From positions 1-6,020 of the forward strand of contig JAOUNV010000142.1 in the NCBI GenBank assembly GCA_029880775.1: a DNA stretch of 6,020 nt, written 5' to 3'. Made by a program: the position numbers and the translations under genes. This DNA is from Nitrospinota bacterium. Lineage in GTDB: Bacteria; Nitrospinota_A; UBA7883. This document shows, one piece after another, positions 5,757 through 6,020 of the stretch. Numbering within the stretch: position 1 is the first letter of the stretch; each line of letters opens with the position of its first letter. The notes under the pieces were generated by a model that worked only from the letters and a program-made list of their open reading frames with translations, was not told where the DNA came from and ran no database searches.

Positions 5757-6020
5757 ATGGCTGCGATGAAGAGAAAAAACCGCGCTCCCAGCCATATTAG
5801 CTCCGCTCTGGAGAGCCTTTCCATCTCCATGGGCAAGCGAGAGGTTTATGATTTCGCGGCCATATGCGGTAATTGGCAGGACATCGTGGGCCGCGCTCTG
5901 GCGGAGGTTTCCTCCCCGGCCAGGCTTGCGCGCAAATCCCTGACCATAGAGGTGGCCCAGCCTGTGTGGGCGGACTCCATGGGGTATATGAAAAATGAGA
6001 TCATCGAAAAGGTGAACGCG
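5757..6020 (+). CDS. dciA: DciA/DUF721-family protein, 5' part (runs off the window)
   Basis: The reading frame is open from 5757 to the window end, giving the first 88 residues. They match the DUF721 pattern: helical start, NWQDIVG with Trp40 and the IVG triplet at 43-45, ALAEVSSPARL (47-57), SLTIEVAQPVW with Trp71, then a short helix with MKNEIIEKVN (78-87). DUF721 includes DciA, the ancestral bacterial partner or loader of the DnaB replicative helicase; function here is inferred from the family. The gene is divergent from the gcv operon, so no functional link is implied. The start is uncertain. ATG 5757 and ATG 5766 best fit the family N-terminus, but neither has a clear ribosome binding site. 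GTG 5742 and ATG 5652 are also in frame. The 3' end lies outside the window. Confidence 0.8.
   Translation, partial: MAAMKRKNRAPSHISSALESLSISMGKREVYDFAAICGNWQDIVGRALAEVSSPARLARKSLTIEVAQPVWADSMGYMKNEIIEKVNA

Noticed and set aside
5597..5836. 79-codon minus-strand frame ending in ATGA at gcvT
   Set aside because: Most of it is antisense to the DciA-like gene or covers the promoter region, and it has no recognisable family. Only the last seven codons were kept as a possible leader peptide.

Overview
The window carries a complete, tightly packed glycine cleavage operon on the minus strand (gcvT-gcvH-gcvPA-gcvPB, 5600 down to 1198). It is followed on the same strand by a complete Ser/Thr protein kinase gene (1094 down to 3). 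At the right edge, on the plus strand, is the 5' part of a divergent DciA/DUF721-family gene (5757 to the window end). The DNA is fairly GC-rich by eye. The two-subunit P-protein and a cytoplasmic Hanks-type kinase with an N-terminal zinc ribbon fit an environmental Gram-negative-type bacterium such as Desulfobacterota, Nitrospinota or Nitrospirota. That placement is an inference from gene style, not a sequence match.

Right to left: the 156-base divergent spacer (5601-5756) holds a weak candidate promoter for the gcv operon and a 7-bp inverted repeat, but no recognisable glycine riboswitch. gcvT ends in TAATG, sharing one base with gcvH. gcvH ends 10 bases before gcvPA. gcvPA and gcvPB overlap by ATGA. 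Such spacing implies one transcript and translational coupling. The 103-base spacer 1095-1197 has no convincing terminator. It does contain a good sigma70-like promoter for the kinase (exact TTGACA, 17-base spacer, TACATT) embedded in a cluster of three TCCTGAT/ATCAGGA heptamers. The kinase stop codon lies in TGATG at the left edge, so another coupled gene may begin there.

GcvPA and GcvPB decarboxylate glycine with PLP and pass the aminomethyl group to the lipoyl lysine of GcvH. GcvT then transfers the one-carbon unit to tetrahydrofolate and releases ammonia. The L-protein (dihydrolipoamide dehydrogenase) and the lipoylation enzymes are not in the window. All four gcv genes keep their key motifs and look functional. 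I found no CRISPR array, RNA gene, insertion sequence or clearly new system. The most interesting material is regulatory structure in the two spacers and the kinase next to the operon.
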